NCBI GenBank assembly: GCA_023146255.1
Contig: JAGLCJ010000016.1
Coordinates: 1 to 64,000, forward strand
Source of the DNA: Alcanivoracaceae bacterium
GTDB lineage: Bacteria > Pseudomonadota > Gammaproteobacteria > Pseudomonadales > Alcanivoracaceae
DNA length: 64,000 bases
Direction of reading: 5' to 3'
Part shown: positions 43,700-50,516 of the stretch, one piece after another
Numbering within the stretch: the stretch's first letter is position 1
How the letters are laid out: each line of letters begins with the position of its first letter
Program-made: the position numbers and the translations under genes
Notes under the pieces: generated by a model
The model's input: only the letters and a program-made list of their open reading frames with translations
Databases searched by the model: none
Told to the model about the DNA's origin: nothing

Positions 43700-44365
43700 A
43701 TGAGCCGGATAACCACGATATTTTTTGACTTCGGCGGCGTGATCGCCGACAGCCCGTTTGCCAACCTGTCGCGCTATGAACGCGAGCGCGGCCTGCCAGC
43801 GGATTTCATCCGCCTGACCAACGCCGACAACCCGGACAACAATGCCTGGGCCTGCTTCGAACGCGGCGAAATTGATCTGGACGAGTTCGACCGCCGCTTC
43901 CGCGCCGAAACCTGCGCCCGCGGCCGCGAAGTCCCCGGCCGCGACCTGATCCCGCTGCTGCAGGTCGAGGTGCGCCCGGCGATGATTGCCCTGCTAGACC
44001 AGCTGCGCAGCAAGGGCCTGCGCCTCGCCTGCCTGACCAACAACCTGCCAGTCGGCGACGGCCCCGGCATGAGCCAGGACAGCGCCCATGCCGGCAAGGT
44101 CGCCGAGGTGCTGAATCGCTTTGAGCTGGTGCTGGAATCCTGCCGGGTTGGCGCCCGTAAGCCGGAACCGAAGTTCTTCCAGCTCGCTTGCGAAAAAATG
44201 CAGGTAGCGCCGGATGAGGTCGTCTTTCTCGACGATCTTGGCATTAATCTGAAGCCGGCACGGGCCATGGGAATGACCACCATCAAGGTGGTATCTGCGG
44301 AGCAAGCGATAGAAGCCCTGGCAGCTCTGAACTCAACTCAGAAGGATTTCACACTTAAGGTTTGA
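43700..44365 (+). CDS. HAD-superfamily hydrolase, subfamily IA
   Basis: 221 aa. HAD motif I FFDFGGV (nucleophile Asp10; the second Asp of DxD is replaced by Gly, as in the phosphatase-like domain of epoxide hydrolases and YihX-like enzymes), motif II ACLTNN, motif III Lys in GARKPEPKFF and motif IV FLDDLGINLKPA. Probably a small-molecule phosphatase or related hydrolase; substrate unknown. Followed by structured repeat copy C. Confidence 0.85.
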   Translation: MSRITTIFFDFGGVIADSPFANLSRYERERGLPADFIRLTNADNPDNNAWACFERGEIDLDEFDRRFRAETCARGREVPGRDLIPLLQVEVRPAMIALLDQLRSKGLRLACLTNNLPVGDGPGMSQDSAHAGKVAEVLNRFELVLESCRVGARKPEPKFFQLACEKMQVAPDEVVFLDDLGINLKPARAMGMTTIKVVSAEQAIEALAALNSTQKDFTLKV

Positions 44366-44379
44366 AATAGCAGGTGCGA

Positions 44380-44493
44380 GGCCCGGTCGCCTGTCAGGGG
44401 TTGACGGGACTGTGTGAGACATGGATGTCGAACACAAGCCTACAGGGACGTATTCACGGCGTGTCCCGGCAACCCCTGACAGGCGACCGGGCC
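44380..44493 (+). repeat. 114-bp covarying hairpin element, copy C
   Basis: Arms 44380-44410 and 44463-44493 are complementary at 30 of 31 positions around a 52-nt core. Core begins TGTGTGAGACATGGATGTCG. Outer arm (GGCCCGGTCGCCTGTCAGGG) differs from copies A and B. It lies 15 bp after the HAD stop codon and 26 bp before the end of the convergent monooxygenase gene. The bases just before it (AAATAGCAGGTGCGA) resemble those before copy B. Confidence 0.92.
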
Positions 44494-44518
44494 GTAGACG
44501 TTCACTGCCACACCGAAT

Positions 44519-44878
44519 TTAATGCAGAACAATATTGTCCGCGTACTGCACCCGCGGCAATTCAACCGAATCTTCCTGCTCACTCCACTCCGCCTCCTGC
44601 ACATCGAACTGCGCAGACGTCACCTCACCTTCGATCAGATCAGGAATGGCATCGAGGAACATATCAACGTGCTCGGAAGCGAAATGGTCTTCCAGTGCAT
44701 CGAGCGAATCCCACTGCTGCCAGATCACGATGGTCTCCGGCGAGTCGGCTTGAATATAGACCTCGTAGGACAGGCAGCCGTGCTCGGCACGGGAGGCCTC
44801 AGCCAGCTGCTGAATCAGGGTGACCGCCTCTTCACGACGGTCAGACTTCACCGGAATCGAGCCTTTGACGATGATCAT
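44519..44878 (-). CDS. antibiotic biosynthesis monooxygenase (ABM) domain protein
   Basis: 119 aa. A dimeric alpha/beta ABM fold is indicated by MIIVKGSIPVKSDRREEAVTLI, HGCLSYEVYIQADSPETIVIWQQW and ALEDHFASEHVDMF. The acidic C-terminal tail (about 90-119) is longer than in YgiN-like quinol monooxygenases. Likely a small quinol or aromatic oxygenase, but many members have no proven activity. Ribosome-binding site is weak. It precedes a hydrolase and nitroreductase on the same strand. Confidence 0.82.
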   Translation of the reverse strand: MIIVKGSIPVKSDRREEAVTLIQQLAEASRAEHGCLSYEVYIQADSPETIVIWQQWDSLDALEDHFASEHVDMFLDAIPDLIEGEVTSAQFDVQEAEWSEQEDSVELPRVQYADNIVLH

Positions 44879-44933
44879 GCGGGTCCGCTGTCGGAATCAG
44901 GGGCGCGGACTATAGCACATCCGCGCCCGCTCT

Positions 44934-45755
44934 TCAGGCACCGGCTGTCGCGGAGGCGCCCTGCAGACGCTCACGGAAAAACGCCAGCACCCGGTCCAGC
45001 GCCTGCCGGGTCGGGTGGCCGGCCTCATCGACCAGATCCGTCGTCACCACGGAATGGGCGGTCGGCGGGATACGGTGCGGGTTGCCCAACTTTGAATTGA
45101 TCTCGATCGCCTCGAAACCATCACCAAGCTGCTTCTCCAGCTCCCTGAAGCGCGCTCCGGGGCAGAGCGGGTCCGCGGTAAAGCGCAGCCCCAGCACCTT
45201 CAGGCCCTCTTCCTCGACCCGCTGGCGCACCGCCGCCACCACCGCCGGCGAGGCATGCAGGCCCCGGCGCAGGGCCGGCAACGGCCCCACCGGCAGCGAC
45301 GGCTGACTCAACACCGGTGCCATCAGCCACGGGTCCATCGCCATGGTCAGGGCGAAGTTGCCGGTCAGACACATGCCGATGGCGCCCACCGGGCCACCGA
45401 GCTCCTCGTGGGCAGCACGGGCCAGGCCACGAAGGAAATCGGTTACCGGGCTGGCCTTGTTGGCGGACAGCACGCTGAACTCCTTGCGGATGCAGGCGGC
45501 GCTCATCTGCCGGGCGACATAGTCGATCGAGAAGCGCTGGCCCGGGGTGCCAAACAGTGAAGGCATAAACACGGTAAAGCCGGCATCCGCCACCGTGCGG
45601 GCGAAACGCGCCACTTCCGGGGTAATGCCCGGCACCTCGTGAATCACCAGCACCGCCGGGCCGCTGCCCTTGCGGAACACCGGGTAGGTGTACTCGCCGT
45701 GGCTGAACTCCTCGACGCTGAAATCTTCCAGTGAATCGAATTCACGAATCGGCAT
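44934..45755 (-). CDS. dienelactone hydrolase family protein
   Basis: 273 aa alpha/beta hydrolase. Nucleophile elbow GMCLTG has Cys, as in dienelactone hydrolases; oxyanion segment VIHEVPGITPE; probable acid in FTADPLCPG and His in TAHSVV. GGGAG precedes the ATG. The preference for dienelactone is not proven; the C-terminal region is Ala-rich. Lies between an ABM protein and a nitroreductase, a set that would suit breakdown of aromatic or quinone compounds, by inference. Confidence 0.85.
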   Translation of the reverse strand: MPIREFDSLEDFSVEEFSHGEYTYPVFRKGSGPAVLVIHEVPGITPEVARFARTVADAGFTVFMPSLFGTPGQRFSIDYVARQMSAACIRKEFSVLSANKASPVTDFLRGLARAAHEELGGPVGAIGMCLTGNFALTMAMDPWLMAPVLSQPSLPVGPLPALRRGLHASPAVVAAVRQRVEEEGLKVLGLRFTADPLCPGARFRELEKQLGDGFEAIEINSKLGNPHRIPPTAHSVVTTDLVDEAGHPTRQALDRVLAFFRERLQGASATAGA

Positions 45756-45776
45756 GGTTACTCCCTCAGTCCGGCC

Positions 45777-46475
45777 TCAGACACTGTCACGGAAACGAAC
45801 ACTTTCACCCAGCGGCTCACGGCCGACACGGGTACGGTTGGCGGCTACGCTCTCGTCCTCGTAACCAAAGCTGATGCCGCAGAGAATCGCGGTGCTGTCC
45901 GGCTCACCGAACAGGTCGCGAACATCCTGGGGGTAGTAGCGCATCGAACCCTGAGCGCAGCTACCGATGCCGAAGCTGGTCATCACCAGCATCAGGGTCT
46001 GGATATACATGCCGACATCCAGCGCCACGGTGACGCCGAACTGGCGTTCCATGCCGATAAACGCCACATGCGGGGCATCAAACAACTCAAAGTTGCGCAG
46101 GCTGGCGCGGGCGCGGCCTTCGCGGTCATCGCGGGCGATGCCCATGTTGTTGTACAGCTCCACCGCACAATCCACCTGACGCTTGCGGTAGACGCCTTCA
46201 AAGTTGGGCAGGTGTTCGAAATCCGGCTGGACCGGATCGCCTTGGGTCACATGCTCAACCATGCGGCTGCGCAGCTCGTCGCGCATGGCGCCAGAGGCGA
46301 CGAATACTTTCCACGGCTGGATATTGCAGTTCGACGGCGCCAGCTGGGCCAGCCCGAACACCTCATCCAGCACCGCCTGCGGCACCGGGTCCGGGCGGTA
46401 GCCGCGCACCGAGCGACGCTGGCGCAGAGCCTCGGCAAGGGACATGGTTTCGGCGGTGGTGGCAGGCAGGGTCAT
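45777..46475 (-). CDS. nitroreductase family protein
   Basis: 232-aa FMN-dependent oxidoreductase of the nitroreductase fold. RRSVRGYRPDPVP (FMN phosphate contact), LAQLAPSNCNIQPWKVFV, and C-terminal GIGSCAQGSMRYYP and ILCGISFGYEDE are typical. Start at 46475 follows GAGGAG; the 35-residue longer frame is rejected. Reduces nitroaromatics or quinones with NAD(P)H; natural substrate unknown. 21 bp before the dienelactone hydrolase gene, so co-transcribed. Confidence 0.9.
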   Translation of the reverse strand: MTLPATTAETMSLAEALRQRRSVRGYRPDPVPQAVLDEVFGLAQLAPSNCNIQPWKVFVASGAMRDELRSRMVEHVTQGDPVQPDFEHLPNFEGVYRKRQVDCAVELYNNMGIARDDREGRARASLRNFELFDAPHVAFIGMERQFGVTVALDVGMYIQTLMLVMTSFGIGSCAQGSMRYYPQDVRDLFGEPDSTAILCGISFGYEDESVAANRTRVGREPLGESVRFRDSV

Positions 46476-46561
46476 GGCTACTCCTCGAATCAGATTTCGG
46501 CAGCGGTCACAGTCTGCCGCATAAACGGCGCCTATGATGAACGGCAAAGGAGGACTTCGCG

Positions 46562-46789
46562 ATGGTAAAACTGAAATCATTAGTGACCGGATTGGTCATT
46601 GGCTTGCTGCTCGGATTATGGGGCGGCGTCAACATCGGCAAGGGTCAGCCACTGTACGCCAACCCGTTCACCAGCAAGAGCGTGCCGGACACGGTTCGCG
46701 ACGCCGGCAAGGAGCTGCTACGCGAATCCGGCGAGGCACTGGAGAAAGGCGGGGAAGCGCTGAAAGAAAAAGCCGGCGCAGATCAGTAA
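46562..46789 (+). CDS. small membrane-anchored hypothetical protein (75 aa)
   Basis: N-terminal membrane segment (about 6-26; GLVIGLLLGLWGGVNIG) and an amphipathic Glu/Lys-rich tail (DAGKELLRESGEALEKGGEA) that looks like a helical repeat. Consensus AAGGAGG is 8 nt before the ATG, strong support for translation. Function unknown. Divergent from the nitroreductase gene. Confidence 0.75.
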   Translation: MVKLKSLVTGLVIGLLLGLWGGVNIGKGQPLYANPFTSKSVPDTVRDAGKELLRESGEALEKGGEALKEKAGADQ

Positions 46790-46832
46790 GCACTGACATA
46801 CGCCGGCCAGGAGGAGAAACCGGAAAACCCGT

Positions 46833-47165
46833 TCAGGCGGCGACCTGTTCCTTCTCGGCCACCTGCATCGCCCGGCAGATTTCCTCAATCGCCGGTGGGA
46901 TGCGGATATTGCGTTCATGGCGGATCTCCAGCCCGTAGCGGCTGACGCAGTGTGGGCACAACACCATGTAGGCGTCCTCCACCCCTTCCTCCTGCTCCGC
47001 CACCAGCCAGCCCTCGCCTTTCGCGCGCTGGCCGATGTCGTGGTAGTAGTCCAGCCCGATCGGCCGGTTCGGCTCAAAATCGAAGGTGTTGATACAACCG
47101 TGACAGTTCAGCCACATGTCATACAGCGCGGCCGCGTCGTACACATCCCTGGGATCGAATGCCAT
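46833..47165 (-). CDS. hypothetical protein with two CxxC pairs (110 aa)
   Basis: Not recognised. Two Cys pairs, CHGC (LNCHGCINTF) and CPHC (LCPHCVSRYG), spaced by about 45 residues could bind zinc or a metal cofactor. No signal peptide. GGAGG lies 5 nt before the ATG at 47165; the ATG at 47177 is part of that site. The upstream region carries two copies of an 18-bp sequence with a TACTTAAAGTA dyad, probably an operator. Confidence 0.72.
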   Translation of the reverse strand: MAFDPRDVYDAAALYDMWLNCHGCINTFDFEPNRPIGLDYYHDIGQRAKGEGWLVAEQEEGVEDAYMVLCPHCVSRYGLEIRHERNIRIPPAIEEICRAMQVAEKEQVAA

Positions 47166-47200
47166 GCCTGCCTCCATTTTTACAATATCAATAACTTAGG

Positions 47201-47294
47201 AGACATACTTAAAGTAACTTTCAGAGAAAGGCAAGCCCATATAAACATCTTTTGTGAATCTCATCATAAAGTTACAAGACATACTTAAAGTAAC
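47201..47294. repeat. duplicated 18-bp direct repeat with TACTTAAAGTA dyad
   Basis: AGACATACTTAAAGTAAC occurs at 47201-47218 and again at 47277-47294, 76 bp apart and in the same orientation. Each holds the perfect dyad TACTT-A-AAGTA. They lie 35-130 bp upstream of the CxxC-protein gene, so they are likely regulator binding sites. Confidence 0.75.
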
Positions 47295-47300
47295 CTCCCC

Positions 47301-47358
47301 TGCAGGAGCGGCCGACCGGCCGCGAAAGCTCTTCGCGGTCGATCGACCGCTCCTACAG
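47301..47358. repeat. REP-like palindromic repeat, copy 2
   Basis: TGCAGGAGCGGCCGACCGGC and, inverted, GATCGACCGCTCCTACAGGG around GAAAGCTCTTC. On the minus strand its TAGGAG supplies the TAG stop of the TetR gene. Confidence 0.75.
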
Positions 47359-48015
47359 GGCGTCCTTCTGCACCGTCAGAACGTCACCAAGGCGGGCGCC
47401 GCTGAGCAGGGCGCGGGCGCCGAGAAACACCATCGACAGCTGCACCACCACCCGGTCGCGACCGGCGCGGCGCTGGGCCGGCGTCATGTCCAGCGCCAGA
47501 ATGCCGTAGCCGAACATCACCGCCACCGCCGCCTCGGCGGCGCGCAGGTCGTCCACCGGCGGCAGGTTGCGGTGCTCGCCGACGCTGCGGACATCGTCCG
47601 CCAGCTCCTCCACCAGCAGCTGCAGCTCACGGTGCACCCGGCGACGAATACTGGCCGAGGTGCCGAGGCGTTGCTGCACCAGCAGACGGAACTCGGCCTC
47701 GTTGCCGGCCAGATAGGCCAGAAAGCGGTCGACCAGATCGCGTACCCCACTGGCCGGATCGGCTACGATCAGTTCGCGCCGGCCCTGGCGCATGGCATTG
47801 CGCAGTCGGAAGCAGGCCTGATCCACCAGCGCCTGACCAAGGCTGTCCATATCGGGAAAGTGGTTATACAGCGACGGCGCCGCCAGCTCGGCCTGCCGCG
47901 CCACCTCTCGCAGGCCGAGGCTGTCGAGACCGCGGCCGCTGACCAGCAGCTGCATCGCCGCATCGAGGATCTTTTGCCGGGTCAGGGCCTTGCGTTCGGC
48001 TCGGTTCAGGGTCAT
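47353..48015 (-). CDS. TetR/AcrR-family transcriptional regulator, FabR-like
   Basis: 220 aa. N-terminal TetR helix-turn-helix (about 12-58; KILDAAMQLL, REVARQAELAAPSLYNHFPDMDSL) and a ligand domain whose C-terminus (RRAGRDRVVVQLSMVFLGARALL) resembles FabR, the repressor of unsaturated fatty acid synthesis. Start at 48015 has GGAG 6 nt upstream; GTG at 48027 is the longer option. A GTACA-N2-TGT sequence, like the FabR operator core, lies at 48030-48047, suggesting autoregulation. Divergent from the fatty acyl-CoA reductase gene. Confidence 0.85.
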   Translation of the reverse strand: MTLNRAERKALTRQKILDAAMQLLVSGRGLDSLGLREVARQAELAAPSLYNHFPDMDSLGQALVDQACFRLRNAMRQGRRELIVADPASGVRDLVDRFLAYLAGNEAEFRLLVQQRLGTSASIRRRVHRELQLLVEELADDVRSVGEHRNLPPVDDLRAAEAAVAVMFGYGILALDMTPAQRRAGRDRVVVQLSMVFLGARALLSGARLGDVLTVQKDAL

Positions 48016-48029
48016 GACCTGCTCCACTG

Positions 48030-48047
48030 AATGTACAGTTGTAAGTT
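48030..48047. promoter_or_regulatory. candidate FabR-type operator
   Basis: AATGTACAGTTGTAAGTT contains GTACA-N2-TGT, the core of the published FabR palindrome as I remember it, and matches at about 11 of 18 positions. It is 15 bp upstream of the tetR start codon, in the gap shared with the acyl-CoA reductase gene. Confidence 0.4.
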
Positions 48048-48116
48048 ATATCAGACGGCCATGATGCCATTGAAGCCTGTTAAATAAGAATAATAATTTC
48101 GGATGATTGACCAAAA

Positions 48117-48145
48117 GACGATCAACCCGTAAATTTCGCCTCACA
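48117..48145 (+). promoter_or_regulatory. candidate sigma70 promoter for the fatty acyl-CoA reductase
   Basis: TTGACC (48117-48122), 17 bp, TAAATT (48140-48145), with an A/T-rich stretch just upstream (48081-48100). The leader would be about 180 nt long. Confidence 0.5.
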
Positions 48146-48330
48146 TTTGTTAGGCCTAATTCGGCGACCGTGCTGAAGCTGGCTGGAAAAGACAAAACAG
48201 GAAGGCAGCCGCGCCGGATTCCGCTACAGTCTGAGCACAGACTTCAGGGAACTGGCCGGCGCTGATGCGGACATAGCGCAACACTGCCTGCCTGCAATAA
48301 GAAATCGCTGCAAAAAAGAAGGGGAATACC

Positions 48331-50343
48331 ATGAATTACTTTGTCACTGGCGCCACCGGCTTTATCGGTCGCTTTCTGCTTGCCCGCTTGCTGAACCGCA
48401 AGGACAGTCGCGTTTTCGCCCTGATCCGTCCCGGTTCCGAATACAAGCTGGATGCCCTGCGCCGGCGCCTGAATGTCGAGCCGGAGCGTCTGGTTGGCAT
48501 CAAGGGCGACCTGACCAAAAAAGTGCTCGGCGTCAGCAAGCGCGATCGCGACGATCTCGCCGCCGCGAAAATTGATCACTTTTTCCATCTGGCGGCAATC
48601 TACGATCTCACCGCCGATGAAAACCAGCAGCGCTATACCAACATCGAAGGCACCCGCAACGCCCTGCGTCTTGCCGAGGAGCTGAACGCCGGCTGCTTCC
48701 ATCACATCAGCTCGGTGGCCGCCGCCGGCCTGTATGACGGCACCTTCCGTGAAGACATGTTCGATGAAGCTGGCGAGCTGGCCGACGCCTACCTGCAGAC
48801 CAAACACGAAGCCGAAGCGCTGGTGCGACTGGAAGCGAAACTGCCGTGGCGCATCTACCGCCCGTCCATGGTGGTTGGCCACTCGCAGACCGGCGAGATG
48901 GACAAGATTGATGGCCCCTATTACTTCTTCAAACTGATCCAGAAACTCAGCGACGTACTGCCGCCCTGGGTGCCGCTGCTCGGCATCGAAGGTGGCCAGT
49001 TCAATATTGTCCCGGTGGATTTTGTTGCCAGCGCCATTGATCACATTGCCCATGTGCCGGACCGCGACAGCCAGTGCTTCCACCTGACTGCCGACCGTCA
49101 CTACAGCGTCGGCGAAGTCATGAACATTTTCGCCGGCGTTGCCGATGCACCGAAAATGCCGGTGCGTATCGACAACAGCGTGTTCGAAGCGGTGCCGGGC
49201 ATGGTTCGCAAGGGCATCAGCTCGCTGACTCCGGCAAAGTTTTTCCTGCATCAGGCTCTGGAAGGCCTGGATATTCCCGAGTCGGCACTGAAGTTCCTCA
49301 GCTACCCGACCAGTTTCGACAACAGCAACGCCAAGGCCGCGCTGAACGGTAGCGGCATTGAAGCACCGGAACTGGAAGCCTATGCCCAGCTGCTTTGGGA
49401 TTACTGGGAAAACCATCTGGACCCGGACCGTGACTCGCGCGAAGACGACAACGCACCGTCAATCAGCCTGGAAGAGCGCGTTGCCGGCAAGGTGGTGCTG
49501 GTCACCGGCGCCACCTCCGGTATCGGCAAGGCCGCCGCGCTGAAACTGGCCCGTGCCGGCGCCATCGTGCTGGTGGTGGCCCGTACCGCAGAAAAGCTGG
49601 AAGAAACCCTGCACGAAATCGAACAGCTCGGCGGCAAGGCGTTCTCCTACAGCGCTGACGTATCGCACCTGGACGACTGCGACCGCCTGATCAAGCAGAT
49701 TATTGCCGACCATGGTCAGGTCGATATTCTGGTCAACAATGCCGGCCGTTCCATTCGTCGCTCGGTGGAGCATTCATTTGATCGCTTCCACGATTTCGAA
49801 CGGACCATGCAGCTGAACTACTTCGGCGCCCTGCGCCTGATCATGCAGCTGCTGCCGTCCATGACCCAGCGTGGCAGCGGTCACATCATCAACATCTCCT
49901 CGATTGGTGTCCTGACCAACGCGCCGCGTTTCTCGGCTTATGTTGCTTCCAAGGCGGCGCTGGATGCATTCACCCGCTGCGCGGCGTCGGAGCTTGCCCA
50001 CCACGGCATTCGCTTCACCACCATCAACATGCCGCTGGTGCGCACGCCGATGATCGCGCCGACCAAGATCTACAACCATGTGCCGACCATCAGCCCGAAT
50101 CAGGCCGCCGACATGATCTGTGATGCCATCGTGCGCCAGCCCAAGCGGATCGCCACCAGTCTCGGTATTGTCGGCCAGGTGATGCACTTCCTGACCCCGA
50201 AGATCACCGAAACCATCATGAATACCGGCTACAAGATTTTCTCCGACTCGTCTGCGGCACTGGGCCAGAAAGAGAAAACCCCGAAGCGGATCAGCCGCGA
50301 GCAGCAAGCCTTCTCACGGCTGTTCAAGGGCATCCACTGGTAA
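48331..50343 (+). CDS. two-domain fatty acyl-CoA reductase (alcohol-forming)
   Basis: 670 aa. Reduces fatty acyl-CoA to fatty alcohol with NADPH through an aldehyde, the entry step to wax esters. It closely resembles the Marinobacter enzyme known as FACoAR/FAR. N-terminal NAD-binding acyl-CoA reductase domain (TGATGFIG at 6-13, Tyr-x3-Lys in YLQTKHE, GPYYFFKLIQK), and a second full SDR domain (TGATSGIG at 392-399; Tyr537-x3-Lys541), which reduces the aldehyde. Signature NNAGRSIRRSVEHSFDRFHD. A terminator follows at 50368. Control by the adjacent FabR-like regulator is plausible. Confidence 0.93.
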   Translation: MNYFVTGATGFIGRFLLARLLNRKDSRVFALIRPGSEYKLDALRRRLNVEPERLVGIKGDLTKKVLGVSKRDRDDLAAAKIDHFFHLAAIYDLTADENQQRYTNIEGTRNALRLAEELNAGCFHHISSVAAAGLYDGTFREDMFDEAGELADAYLQTKHEAEALVRLEAKLPWRIYRPSMVVGHSQTGEMDKIDGPYYFFKLIQKLSDVLPPWVPLLGIEGGQFNIVPVDFVASAIDHIAHVPDRDSQCFHLTADRHYSVGEVMNIFAGVADAPKMPVRIDNSVFEAVPGMVRKGISSLTPAKFFLHQALEGLDIPESALKFLSYPTSFDNSNAKAALNGSGIEAPELEAYAQLLWDYWENHLDPDRDSREDDNAPSISLEERVAGKVVLVTGATSGIGKAAALKLARAGAIVLVVARTAEKLEETLHEIEQLGGKAFSYSADVSHLDDCDRLIKQIIADHGQVDILVNNAGRSIRRSVEHSFDRFHDFERTMQLNYFGALRLIMQLLPSMTQRGSGHIINISSIGVLTNAPRFSAYVASKAALDAFTRCAASELAHHGIRFTTINMPLVRTPMIAPTKIYNHVPTISPNQAADMICDAIVRQPKRIATSLGIVGQVMHFLTPKITETIMNTGYKIFSDSSAALGQKEKTPKRISREQQAFSRLFKGIHW

Positions 50344-50367
50344 GCCATCGGCGCAGCGGCAAGCGCA

Positions 50368-50406
50368 AACGGAAAAGGCCCGACGATTTGCCGGGCCTTT
50401 TCCGTT
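50368..50406 (+). terminator. intrinsic terminator of the acyl-CoA reductase gene
   Basis: AACGGAAAAGGCCCG/CGGGCCTTTTCCGTT, a perfect 15-bp stem (50368-50382 with 50392-50406) with T residues in the descending arm. Confidence 0.85.
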
Positions 50407-50516
50407 CTGGCGGTCAGGCACGGTGGGTGATGGTGTCCATATTTCCCGCTTTATGAGACCATCGCGGCCATAGCGCGCCCTGCGCCTGCCCCCATATCTG
50501 CCCCGGTACACTGTCC

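Larger units (their letters stand above)
48016..48330. other. 315-bp divergent control region, tetR / fatty acyl-CoA reductase
   Basis: AT-rich compared with its neighbours at 48080-48160. Contains the FabR-like site (48030-48047), a plus-strand promoter candidate (48117-48145), and an AGTCTG/CAGACT hairpin (48229-48244) in what would be the long 5' leader of the reductase. No ORF is supported. Confidence 0.5.

Noticed and set aside
47201..47294. CRISPR-like array
   Set aside because: Only two repeat units of 18 bp, with a 58-bp spacing and no cas genes; an operator pair is more likely.
48244..49416. 390-aa minus-strand open frame
   Set aside because: Antisense to the fatty acyl-CoA reductase.
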